From NCBI RefSeq assembly GCF_023856365.1, contig NC_064551.1:1010501-1074500 (forward strand): 64,000 nt of DNA. Reading direction: 5' to 3'. The stretch's first letter is position 1, and every line of letters starts with the position of its first letter. The DNA is from Brienomyrus brachyistius. Lineage: Eukaryota; Chordata; Actinopteri; Osteoglossiformes; Mormyridae. Both the position numbers and the translations under genes were made by a program. Shown in pieces: positions 1-29,700 of the stretch. The notes beneath the pieces were generated by a model. It saw only the letters and a program-made list of their open reading frames with translations. It did not search any database and was not told the origin of the DNA.

Positions 1-1467
1 TCTATGGCTAAATGCACAGATCCTAGCCGCAGCTTTCGGGCACCATGAGATGTTCTGCGCTTGGGCTGGCTGGCTGAGTTTCTTCCGCTGCTGATAAGTC
101 TGTTTCTGAGTTACTTGAATATTCTGCTGCCACAGATTCTCACACATGCCACTCCTGGCTGCCTGGTCTAACCAGCAGGGCTGGATCAGCTGTCTCACCT
201 CTACATTTCTGGCATTTTCCACCCATGATGACACATCAAACAACTCTCAACCATTTGGGCAGGGCTCAGAAATACTGCCATTTATCTACTCCAAGTCCAA
301 CTATATTCACTCACGATTTTAACTTCCTTTCTCTATAAATGCCCGGGTCAATTTAAGGAAACATTTTATCTTGCATGTCGTATCTTTTCAATATGATCAG
401 TAATCACTTGTCTGTGTAGTTCGTGTTCATACTTTGTGTTTATACCTGTAGCTTAGCAACATGTATTTTTCTGTAGGGCCAGGTTTGGTACCTGAAATAG
501 GCCTGAGGAAGTCAGTGGTGCGTATGCAGACATGCCGCTGTGAGCCGGCCTGCCTTTCTGCCTCTCCGCACAGCAGCCGGCCGCGGCGAGTCGCGACACG
601 TCACCCGATACTGGCCCTAACTCGGCTTGGTGGCCCTCATGAAAAACTACTCTCACTTCCTGGAAAGCAGGTTTCTGTTTTGCAAGTGGCATTCTCTGCA
701 GGATTTGGGGTTTCATTAGCTCACTTTGGTCATTCCCAGCAAGTGTCAGTCATTGAGCTTGTGGGAGATAATGGCACTGAGGATGCAGATCGTGTCCTGT
801 CACTCTTCCCGCGATGCAGGTCACTGTGTGCCCGAAAGCTCAGGCATGGAAGTGTGAAATAACACCGGCTCGCCGGTTGGGGATGCCGGCGGCCTCCATG
901 ACTGCGCTGTGTGGGGGAAGCTTCTGCTTAGAAGCCCCCTGAGCTCATGACGAATGGCCAACGTGGAGCAGAGATGCTGTTACAGGAGCAGCCTGAGCAG
1001 AGGGGTGCCAGGAAGCCGTCTCTTCCTCGCCCCTAATTGGTGGGGGTGGGCTGCTACACAAGCCCCGCCTCTCTCCCCTGGCCAATGAGCACTCTCCTGT
1101 TTCTCTAACAATACACTCTACCTGTTTTCAGTGGAGCTTGCAGTGGTTTACGGGAAATGTTGCACTGAAAAGAGAAGCGTGCAGGATGCGTGTGTGCAAT
1201 GAGGGACATGTACTATGCAGTGGACATGTACTATGCAGTGGACATGTATATGCTGCGGCTGCTGCTGTTTCCATCCATGTTTGCAGTAATTACTTCCCGC
1301 TATTAAACTCTAATGTTATGTTTGTGTGTGTATATGTCTGAGAGCAGTCATTCTTTTTAATGTTAACGGTCCTCGGTTCGTTTCCGGTCGTATCTTATGC
1401 AGAGGCTCAGCCTTCTAATTACAGACCTTGACTCACAATGTATTTCTTCCTTGTATTTTTTGCCCAG
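1..1467. other. Intronic sequence upstream of the first visible prkch exon
   Basis: No coding exon could be recognised here. The C2 domain of PKC eta (about the first 120 residues) must be encoded upstream of the window, because the first exon found starts at the end of that domain. Open frames at 461-862 and on the minus strand at 453-716 resemble no PKC C2 sequence and lack a convincing exon structure. A small tandem repeat of the form gacatgtactatgcagtg lies near 1204-1250. Confidence 0.55.
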
Positions 1468-20138
<18,671 letters not shown>

Positions 20139-21315
20139 AGCTTCCTCTGCCGCCTTCCATCAGAGCCGCCCTCGACATCACGTCACGTTCTTATCGGAAC
20201 TCTGCTGAATGCTTGACCTCGTCAACTCTGAGACACACATTTGTGTTGCTCCTGATTCCCGGAAACTTCTGAAAGCAATACTCAGTGATGAGACCCAACA
20301 CCATCTAAGAAATGCCCATCTGAATGAGTGGGAAGTCTTGAGCAATCTATTTGCGCTAAAGCGTCGTAAAGAAGTCCTCCTAGCTTGTGTGAGATGTACC
20401 GGGTGTGTATTGTGTTGGGGCTAGGACTGGTTGCGTGACTGGACTTCACACAGCCTCAAATGCAAAAACTAACTGGTCAGGTCCACACAGCTCGTGGAAA
20501 AGTGGACCCTCGAACTGGTAGCTAAACTCCAGTGTGGCTTGCTGATGCTGATCTGCTGACAGGCATTTTCATGCACCTCATGTTTACTTTCTTCAGAGGG
20601 AAAAATGGATTTTTTTCTCTAAGCAGAGTATTGCCTCAGCATGGCTTTGGCCCCCAATGCAGGATCAGCACCATTGTCTCCAGTCAGCTTGTTGGGCTTG
20701 AAAGCACAGGCATCCCAGTCTGCCACAGTAATAATATTTCCTGTGACATTTTCCTTATTATTAATTATGTCATTTTTACATGGGAAGTCATGAAGACGGA
20801 TGCTTTCCTTTTCTGTGTTTGGGGGGGGGGGTTCAATCATGCAGTTATCTTTCATGGTTACATTTTCTGAGAAATCTTAGATATGGTGGCTGATATCGTC
20901 ACGATTATCAGCATCTCCTGCCAAAAGTGTTCTTGAGATTTCATTTGTTTTCCGGTTCTTGTTGGGGAGAGACTTGTTGGAAAATGGCGACGTAAACATG
21001 TGTTTAAGGAAAAGCTTGGCAGCAATTGGCCAGGTCGTCTACCGTGGGCGACTGGAGGCAGCCGGTCTCTGCTCCATGCTGATGCGTACAAATTGTCTGC
21101 ATGTTCATCTCACTCTGAAACTGTCATAAATTTGACATTCCACTCAGGCTCCCTGTTTGGCCCGAGTCGCAGTGCCTCACTGCCACGTGGCATCACACTC
21201 ATCCGGAAGAAGCCAGCTTCCCCTGACTGCACCCTGCTGTGGGTTGATTACCATGACTGCAGATTTCAGTGCTGTGAAAGAGCGTCGTGAAGAATAAACA
21301 ACGCCAAATACAATG
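20139..21315 (+). other. prkch: Likely prkch 3' UTR
   Basis: The first AATAAA after the stop is at 21293-21298 and would end an approximately 1.2-kb 3' UTR. The true end is inferred. Open frames inside it, such as 20209-20424, have no recognisable domain. Confidence 0.5.
21293..21298 (+). terminator. prkch: Candidate prkch polyadenylation signal AATAAA
   Basis: Canonical hexamer 1.16 kb after the prkch stop, followed by an A-rich then T/G-containing stretch. Confidence 0.45.
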
Positions 21316-23118
21316 TGAAACTGCTGTAGTTATGATGATCACGGGTCATTAACTTCTCGGTGGGTTTATTTCTGTTGTAACATCTGTATGGGTGAGCTAC
21401 ACATTTATGTTCTTAACCTAAAAGAGGTTTGTATGAATCTTCCAGGATGGAGGCTCATGCTATGTGGGAAATAGCTCTGCAGATATCTGAAAGTCCTCTA
21501 CAGACACGGCCAAAGGCAACCTTCCAGACTCATGGGTGTTTTATTCTTAGGACAAACCCAAATATCTCTCACTGCCATGTTACCGTGGACATGGAAGAGG
21601 CCCAGTGCAAAGAAAACAAACACAAACACATTTCATGCAGACGTGTGAGGTTCTCCTCAGTGTGTGCCTTTGTCTCTGGCCTAGCCCGTGTCGCCCCCAA
21701 GCCAAACTCCACCCTCATCCGTCACCGAAGGTCCAATGAGAAGGATCCCTGCGGAATGAGCTGCGCCAGAAAGGCGACGTGGCCTTACACTGGGTCTTCT
21801 GAGGAATGGAAACTGACTTTCTGGAAAAGATGCAGGATTACATGGATAAAGGGATGAGAGGGGTGGAGTTTAAAGGGATGAGAGGGGTGGAGTTTAATGG
21901 GGGGGGGGGGGGCCGGCAGGGGGAAAGGCCAAGGATAGCAGAATGTGGGCACAGTGGTCCAGACTTTCCTGCTAGTGCTGAAAAGGCTGTTTTTTTTTCC
22001 CTTTCTGCACTGAGTGCTTTTCAGTTGCTAATTCTTGCTGCAACAGGAGAAGTTCAGCGGGTTCCTCAGAACAGGCCACATGCTGCAAGCCGTTGCTAAG
22101 CAAACGTGATGTCAGCAGCGGCGGAGCAACGGTGTGAGCCGCTGACTCACGCAAAGCCAGGCTGACGGTAACCTGTGGCCTGTCTTACTGCAGTATGTCC
22201 TGTAAGAGAACATAACCCATGTTGCAGAACAGATAAAGCATGTTTCTCTACATGCCTGTGAAGCCATCAGCTGACCAATTCCCAGTCCATCCTGTCCACC
22301 AGAACTCCAGATTCCACCCAAGCCCCAAGCACGTCTCCCCATATAGACCCAGGCTCGTGGATCTAAGCACTTCGTTCCCATCTCCGTTCCAGACTGAAGG
22401 TTGCACTGAAGCCAGATTTTCTATCTGGTAAACAACTCGCTTAACACAGAATTTATTAATCTATTTTTACTGCATATTTTACAGGAGAAGCAGGGCCTTA
22501 TTAACCTATTTATACCTACCCTGGCTTTGACTACGGCAATAAAAATAGATTCCATGACATTTATTACACAAACTTTCTTGAATAAATATAAACAGATACA
22601 CAGGTAACCCACTCTCTATTCACTTCCTTCCCCACACCATCATTGATCAAAACTGCACCCAAAATCATTGTTATCACAGGTTAGCACCACTGTTTAAAGG
22701 ATAATGATGTCGCACAGCAATTTAAACACAAAGCCCTTTAGTATTCCTGGCTGTAAACCCTCCAGTCCGTTTTGGAACACGAATAAAAAGATGTGTGGTG
22801 CCAAGTAGCTGTCATTTTTGTGACATAATAATAACAAGCTTGCAAAATGAGCGGTTATTAACTAAACAATGCTCTTTTGTTAATGCAACGTAATACTCTT
22901 AATGGTAACTAAACCAATGCCTTTGATTTAATGGCCTAATTTGCATTTTTACAGGTTATGCTACCTAACCAGCCTTAACACTGCAGTAGCATTATCTTGT
23001 TTGCTATGTGATTTACCTCCTGTTAAATGTTTATATACATCCCTCTCCATGGAGGCCAGTGTTCCAACTGTCTACAAATGTAACAAGTGCCCTTTAAGAA
23101 GCTGAGGGCTATTGTGGG

Positions 23119-23137
23119 GCATCATGGGAACTGTAGT
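23119..23137 (-). promoter_or_regulatory. ZNF143/STAF-type SBS motif
   Basis: Read on the minus strand the site is actacagttcccatgatgc, which fits the consensus ACTACANNTCCCANNATGC. Such sites usually mark promoters or chromatin-loop anchors in vertebrates. No promoter or exon is evident beside this one. Confidence 0.5.
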
Positions 23138-25024
23138 GCCTTAGTTATTGATTTATTTCCTGAGGATCTGTACATTGGGCCTTTTCACAGCCGACGTGCC
23201 CAGAAGACAGGCTGACACAGATCTCTACGGCCTGAATATGTGTTTGCAAGAAAAAAACATTTAGGCACTCATGAGACGGAAGCAAATCTGTGAGAACAGT
23301 TTACATTTACGTTCAACTCAAGTGAGTGATTGAAGAGATGCTGACCGGCTACAGAAGACTAAATGTGCACCATGTCAAACCTCTCTTAGTGACAGCAGTG
23401 CCCCCCGCGTGCTGAAGTCCACATCCAGAGTGCATTCGAATTCAGGGAGTCGGCAGAGGAAAGAATTTCCCGTCTAACGAAAACCACAAAGAACAATGAG
23501 TCAGGTGCTCGAGGCACTCCCTGCCTGAGAATCACTCAGCGTTGCCCTCAGGGGGGGTTGCACAATAGTAATTATTTCTGCCGCCTTTGCTGTTTACGGC
23601 ATCCTGTTTGGCCGCGGACACATTGTCCTACAAATAGCATTGTGGTTTTGCCTGATGGTAAATTACTTAAACCCATTCGTATTCATGATAGCTTTCGCTC
23701 TTCCGTGACACCACCTTCCTGGCAGCATGGGCCCCCAGGGGGCCCGTTTGCATCACAAACCCATCCTGTCCCAGGCAGCCTGCCGGCAGGGGCCTCCAGA
23801 GGGTCTCTGCACTTGGTTCTTCATGCATCCCCTGGCTGCCCTGTGCAGACCATACCTCCACCCATGACCCTCCCATCGGACGTGACCCCCCCCAGTCTGA
23901 TGGGACATGCAAGCCAGGAAGCCACCAATACAGCAGACTGGTTGATCCTTATGAGGAAGTGTGTGCTTTAAGTAAGCAAAACATGACTGATGTCAAAACC
24001 CTGCAAGGTCTTTACCTCCTACATCCATGGGCAAAGGCCTGTCATGGTCACGCCCAAAAAAGATTTGGCTTTAATGATATTAAAATCGATCCACTGCAAG
24101 CCGATCCAAAGAAGCATGAGCAGATGGCGCCCCAGGAGGGATGTCAGTGGAATTAAATGAATCGGGGAAAATCTGTTTAGTATAGCATTTTGATTTAAGT
24201 AGAATGAACTATAGAGGGAATGTCTCAATCCCAAACAGAAACAGATTCTGCTACCATTTCTGTTTTTGATGCATGCTGCGATATAACCAGTACCTGAGCA
24301 ACCAAAGTAATCAGGCTAATGTGTGGGAGAAGTAGCTCGCTAAGATAAGTTCAGGCATTAAAGGTGACTAGTGTTCATAAATTCTATCAGATGCTGACAG
24401 GTAACCAGTATGTGGAGGTAAGTGTGAAGCTCACGCGTTTCTTTTAGCTCCAGTCTGATCATTCACGAAATCATCTGGACAGTTAGACAGAAGAGCATTA
24501 GAAGTATTTTTTAAAAACTAATGAATGCATTCACCAGCTCTTTCACTTCGTAGACATTTATAGAGTCGCACACATTCATATCTCCCTAACTTTAACTATA
24601 CTTGACAAACGGAAAACAGCAGCATGAGATACATTTGTAATACACAAGCTGACTAAATCATTTGCGACAGCAAGGCCTTCTGGGGTGTCTGTTCAGATAC
24701 AACCTTGTGTGTACTGAGTATGTACTGAGTATGTACTGAGTATGTACTGAGTGTGACTAACAGAATGTGAACCACACCGGGAGACGTGAAGCCAACATAG
24801 CTGAACTCTCTTCACCTTCACGCCACACCCTGTCTGTTCAGCTCATTTACTCATAGATTTGTCACATACACACACTCCTGTTGTCACTTCAACGCCAAGT
24901 GGCAACTAATCCTCAACGCCATGGGCAACTGGATGGACGATTTGACTTCTCCTTTATTTCGTGGCTGCATTTTATCACCTGTTAATAAAACATTTTCCCA
25001 TCATTTGTAAACTAGCAGGGGCAA

Positions 25025-25335
25025 TGTGTGATCAGTTCTTATATGTGTGATCAGAAGGTCGCCAGTTCAAATCCCAGGGCCAGCAGACTGATGTTGCCAC
25101 TGGGCCCTAGAGCAGGACCCCTGGCCCCAGGGATCCTGCTCACTGGCAGACAATGCAGTGTGACCTGCTCAAGCTTGTTGTGATTCATATGCTTCTCAAG
25201 ATGGTAGATGACAAAATTGTTTTGGTGGCTCGACCAATTATCTGTCCCCAGAAATACCCACCATATACAATTATTCCTAAATTTCCTTCAGGATTAATAA
25301 AGTATCTATCTATGTATTTATCTATCTATAGTACT
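25025..25335 (+). mobile_element. tRNA-derived SINE with LINE-type tail
   Basis: The tRNA-like head contains gatcagaaggtcgccagttc followed by aaatccc (B-box-like). The body has the recurring phrase ctgggccctagagcaggacc. The 3' end, ttccttcaggattaataaag followed by a (tatc)n run, has the form of the 3' tail of a teleost LINE, as expected when a SINE borrows LINE machinery. Confidence 0.75.
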
Positions 25336-26399
25336 TTCAGAGGTTAAACAGCTATTTAACTAAAGCAAAATGACGCCAGCAGTATGCAGTTGTAAACCAT
25401 TGTGTTGGACAAAGTATTTAACCACATCTAAACGTTTTAGTCGAAGATGTGTATATTAACGGAAGACACTGTTTCCTGGCGCATAATGAGTAACCAAGCG
25501 GCGGTTCCCGTCATGCCGCATATCGGACTGTCCACATGGCCAATTGCATGGCAGCTGCGTGCTCCGCATCTTTCTCTATATAATCAGTAAAGAGAGATAT
25601 TAGATCAATGGAGGACTTAGGACCGATCTAAGATCGCCCTTTTGCTATCGTTGCTGCTTTCAAAGCTAAATTGTTTTTTTCGCGTTTCCTTTAATGAACA
25701 TACATTAACATTTAGCCGTATGCTTTCATACTGAGGCGTAGTAAAAGACGGCGTAAGAGGCTGCTAAATGTCACCACGATTTCAAATAAGTCAGAAATAC
25801 TAAATCACGTGCAGTACTAAATTATGCGTATATTAAAGTATATACTGGCCTTTATTTGCCGGGCAACCTGTTTGCAGTACATACTGCTTATTTAAAAAAT
25901 CGACAGTAATAAAAGTATTCAGTGCATCTATTTCTGCGGCGATTTTCATTATTTGAGCAATCATCAAAACAATTAAACATTTAAGTATACTCCTGTGTTT
26001 CCAACAGAAAAAAACCATTAGATATTACTGCTACATTACACTGGTTTAACAGAAATATATATCATAGTAGATATACGACTAATTCACATAAATTGTACAG
26101 GAATTCAAGTATTTCTATGGGCCTACAATTCTTTTCTTTTTGACGATATTGTTTTTTAGGATAGCCTACAACTGACATTTCAGATACAAGACACAGGTCT
26201 ATGAGCAATTAACACGCTGGCATAGCCAGCCTTTCAAAAGCAAAGAAAATATAGCATTTAAAAATTCGGCTACTATTCTTAAAACAGCTGGCAGGAGTAC
26301 TCAGGTAAATACTTCATCATGAACCCTTCAGAGTGAACGACCGAGTCGCATGACGAAACCTCAAGCGCGTCCTCGAACAAAAAGGCATGTGACTGGCTG

Positions 26400-26742
26400 C
26401 GCGCTCCCGAGGAGGGGGCGGAGCCTGGGAGGTGGGTCGCTCGTCACGCGACGATCTCAGGTCGGACTGGAGCGCGTTGTAATAGAGAAGAAGAAAACTG
26501 CCGGGGGAGCCGTAAGCAGCCGCTTCGGCTGTTTTGTCTTTATCGTACCGCAGAGTTGGTCTTGCCATATACCACAAGTCAGGAGAGGTAAAAGTATATA
26601 ATTCCGGGCTTTGATTTGCTTTATTTTCTTTTTTCCGTGGGATTAGTTGGCTACGCAGGGTCCGGACTCGGGCCTGGGGAAAACTCTGTGTCTGTCTGGG
26701 GCTGGCATCACCTAGCACACAGACCGCCTTTTTCTCCCAGAA
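26400..26742 (+). promoter_or_regulatory. hif1a: hif1a promoter and 5' UTR region
   Basis: CpG-rich sequence around 26385-26475 includes a GC box (gggggcggagcc, about 26413-26425) and cgtcacgcgacg at about 26450. The transcription start is not determined. Immediately before the start codon is cgcctttttctcccag, which looks like a splice acceptor (AG at 26739-26740). A donor-like gagag|gtaaaag lies at 26588, so the 5' UTR may be split by a 153-bp intron. Confidence 0.5.
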
Positions 26743-26774
26743 ATGGATGGAGGAGTTCTCCCTGAAAGGAAAAG
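26743..26774 (+). CDS. hif1a: hif1a exon 1 (start codon)
   Basis: Encodes [10 protein letters not shown] plus two bases of the next codon; donor gtaggc. The context is agaaATGG, with a G after the ATG. The adjacent exon 2 continues [11 protein letters not shown], which fixes this start. Confidence 0.92.
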
Positions 26775-29700
26775 GTAGGCTGCGCCTGCATTTCTCCCAG
26801 TGTCTAACATTACTGTTTATGTGCTTAGCAACGCGAGTCTACTGCCAGTTGACAGCTGGCTGGTGTGTTATTAATTAGAGTGTCGTTGTCTTTAATTTTA
26901 CTCAAGTCGTTGAGCACTTTAATCCTCTGTCCGGCTCTGATAGCTGATTTTTCTCAGGCGTCGCCATTTTCTTATGTGGCAGATGTGTTTGACTTGCCAG
27001 CACATCCTAATCGCCCATATCCGCTGTAATGTACTTAATGCTGCCTGGGTGACGCTCCAGGGAAAAAGCTTTTCGGGTGGAAATAGCAGCTATTTCGCCG
27101 AGAGCCCGGCGCACTAAACACCTCACGTTTCCAGCTAGTCAACCTAGCGCTCATGGTGAATCCTTTAAAATGTTACATAATAAACACTACATTACATTAA
27201 CTATCTCTATCTCTTAATGGTGGCCACATGGAGCTGTCACGACTCCGCAGTGCTTCGCCTGGTAATTTTGTCTGGTTCTTAATTCTAAGAAACTTTTCCC
27301 AGCTGGTAGTAGCACTGGTGCTGAACAGGCCGCCTCGTGCCAACCTACCATTCACGTGACAAGACTGGATAACGTGCCAGGGTTATGATATTGGGAATAT
27401 ACGCGTATGTGTAGACAGCTTACACTATTAGCGCTATAATTTGCGTATCTCATTCACATATAACCTTCGTTGGTGTGACCGTATAGCCTCGGTCAGTGTG
27501 GCGTCTCTTGCGTCATTCTAACTCATAACCCGCCTTTGAAAAAGCCACAAGCGTAAAACTAAAAGTTTCTGCTCTCAACTGTTATTTTGAGCCGATGGGT
27601 ATAGGTAGGTCTTTCTGCTGTACATTTGAAGGGTTCATTAATATGGGACAATAACAATATGTCGTAGAAAAGGACATAAAACAAAAAAATATACTATCTG
27701 TATGAAATTATTGCAGAGCTTTTAATAGAATCTCAGATATTTTATGGTCCATGTGCCCTGAATCAGAATAGCTGCTCTGTTATGTATTTACCGGAGGCAA
27801 ATGTTAGCTGTACAACTTCACTAATGAACAATAAACTAGCAAGCTAAATTTCCGTCCCTTCCTTTTTAATATTTTTTTGGGTAGTTTTTAAAAATCAGCA
27901 TTTTTTTTTAACACGATCCATTGAATTGTTTGTGGTAGCCGAGCTCCTGGCTATGTGAGACACTGCAGAAACACAGGAGTGTGGGGGGAACTCCACACTA
28001 ACAGAGCGATCCTCCAGCCCTCAGCCAGAGCCTTAAACCCTAAACCAGGCTGTTGCCCAAAATGAAATCAGTTCTGATGTGCTCGCGCCCAATTCATCCG
28101 GCTCAGATGGCTGTATCGGTACATTTCACAGTGAAAGTTACCAAGCATATGTACAGGGCCTCACGGCCTGTTATGAAGGGCTGCCTTTTGAGAGCAGTTC
28201 AGTGAGGCATCAGGAAACCATATTTAATTGTTTTGTTTGATGTCCTTCCTGGTACAAATAGGCAGTGTTTATGATTTTCATCAGTGAAAGGCAGGACAGC
28301 ATATAGCGAGTATTGCATTGTGTGTGTGTGTTGCTTTCAAAAAGACTTCTGGTCAGTTGACTTATTTTTTACCGTTGGTGTGTCTCTGCTCAGGTGCCTG
28401 GTCATACTGTTGTGTTAACTGAACAAATTGTGGTACTTCTACCCTGTTGGGCGGTTCCCAATTTTTCGTAATTTCACTCAACATTACGCCGGTGTCATCA
28501 GTGCAAGTCAGGGGTTGCTATTCAATTTCACCTTTTGCATCAAGTTGTATTACGCCATCTTAACACAATTGCTATTGCTATAAACAATCTCAATTTACTG
28601 ACAACATAAAGTCAAAAAATGTTACACCGGGCAAACGGAAAAAGAGAGATTTTCTGTCCTTGATGTCAAGGTGCCAGAAACACTTGTGGCTCTTTCGTCT
28701 TGCCAGAGGCTTGACGTCATGAGCTCCTGGTTGCTATGCAGTACTTTAGCGGAACAGTCAGAGAGGGATGTTGAACCTTTGGCATGGGTTTGTTGTGTTA
28801 CTCAATTTGGGGAATGCACTAGGAGTAGCCAGTGTTGTTTGACTGTGTCTGTGCCAAGCAACCTAGCCAAAGATGATTTAGTTTTGACTTGATGAATTAA
28901 TATCTAAGCATTTAGTTATGTGAAGTGGGCCATTGTGCTCCAAACATGATCAAGCTTGCAACAGATGTGGTGTAAAAAAATGTTTTCTCTTTCAGCCTAC
29001 ATGTTTAATCCTTTGGGCATAGTGAAGGTGTATTTCTTAATTTGAATTGACGTCTGTTTTGGAGAGGGGGCCTGTTCATATTTGAAATTAACTTGTTAGT
29101 GTATGACTAAATGGGATTTCCTCAGGCTCTTAGCAATTTTCTGGAAGTGATTAGCAGTATTCTCCAGAACACTGACACCAAGACAGCAGCTTTTGCCACA
29201 GAATAGATAGTCACAGACCATACAAAAATTGGAGGTTTGGAGGGGAAACAAATCCCAAAGCAGAATAATTCATTATATTTTAGGAACTAAGGCCAGGGTT
29301 AGCTCCAGAATGCTTAGTTGTATGTAGTGTTGGTGGAAGTTACAGAAGTGGAAAATTCAGGTCCAGAAAGTTCAAATCCAAACCAAAGTTTTGTTTCAAC
29401 CACCCAGTTGAGCTTAAAGACACACACACACAGTCTGGTTGTGTACTTTCTGGACCTGAACTTTCTACCTCTGTCTATAATGGATTACTTTTGTGAGTAA
29501 CTTCCCCAGCACTGGTTGTATTTTAGGGGCTATAGACAGGGCTAGTGCGTTTCTCCGGATGAAATGGCTCCATTTTCTTGTGAGGTTACAGCAGCTGTTT
29601 GTTTTCTTCCCCGAGAATCTCTGGGAAAAACTTGTCGGACAATGCCCTCTCTGGGGGTTTTATTACTTCAGAACCTTTTGACCTCTGGCAGCCTCTCAGA

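Larger units (their letters stand above)
21316..26380. other. Intergenic interval prkch-hif1a
   Basis: No exon was recognised on either strand. Contents seen: a 29-bp direct repeat followed by a 12-G run (21845-21912), a ZNF143-like site at 23119-23137, an 11-bp repeat gtactgagtat x4 (about 24711-24755) and a SINE-like element at 25025-25335. The rest is A/T-rich unique-looking sequence. Confidence 0.6.

Noticed and set aside
461..862. 134-codon + frame upstream of the first prkch exon as a possible C2 exon
   Set aside because: It shows none of the conserved PKC eta C2 words (for example DPYLTVS or FVANCTLQF) and its ends do not fit splice phases.
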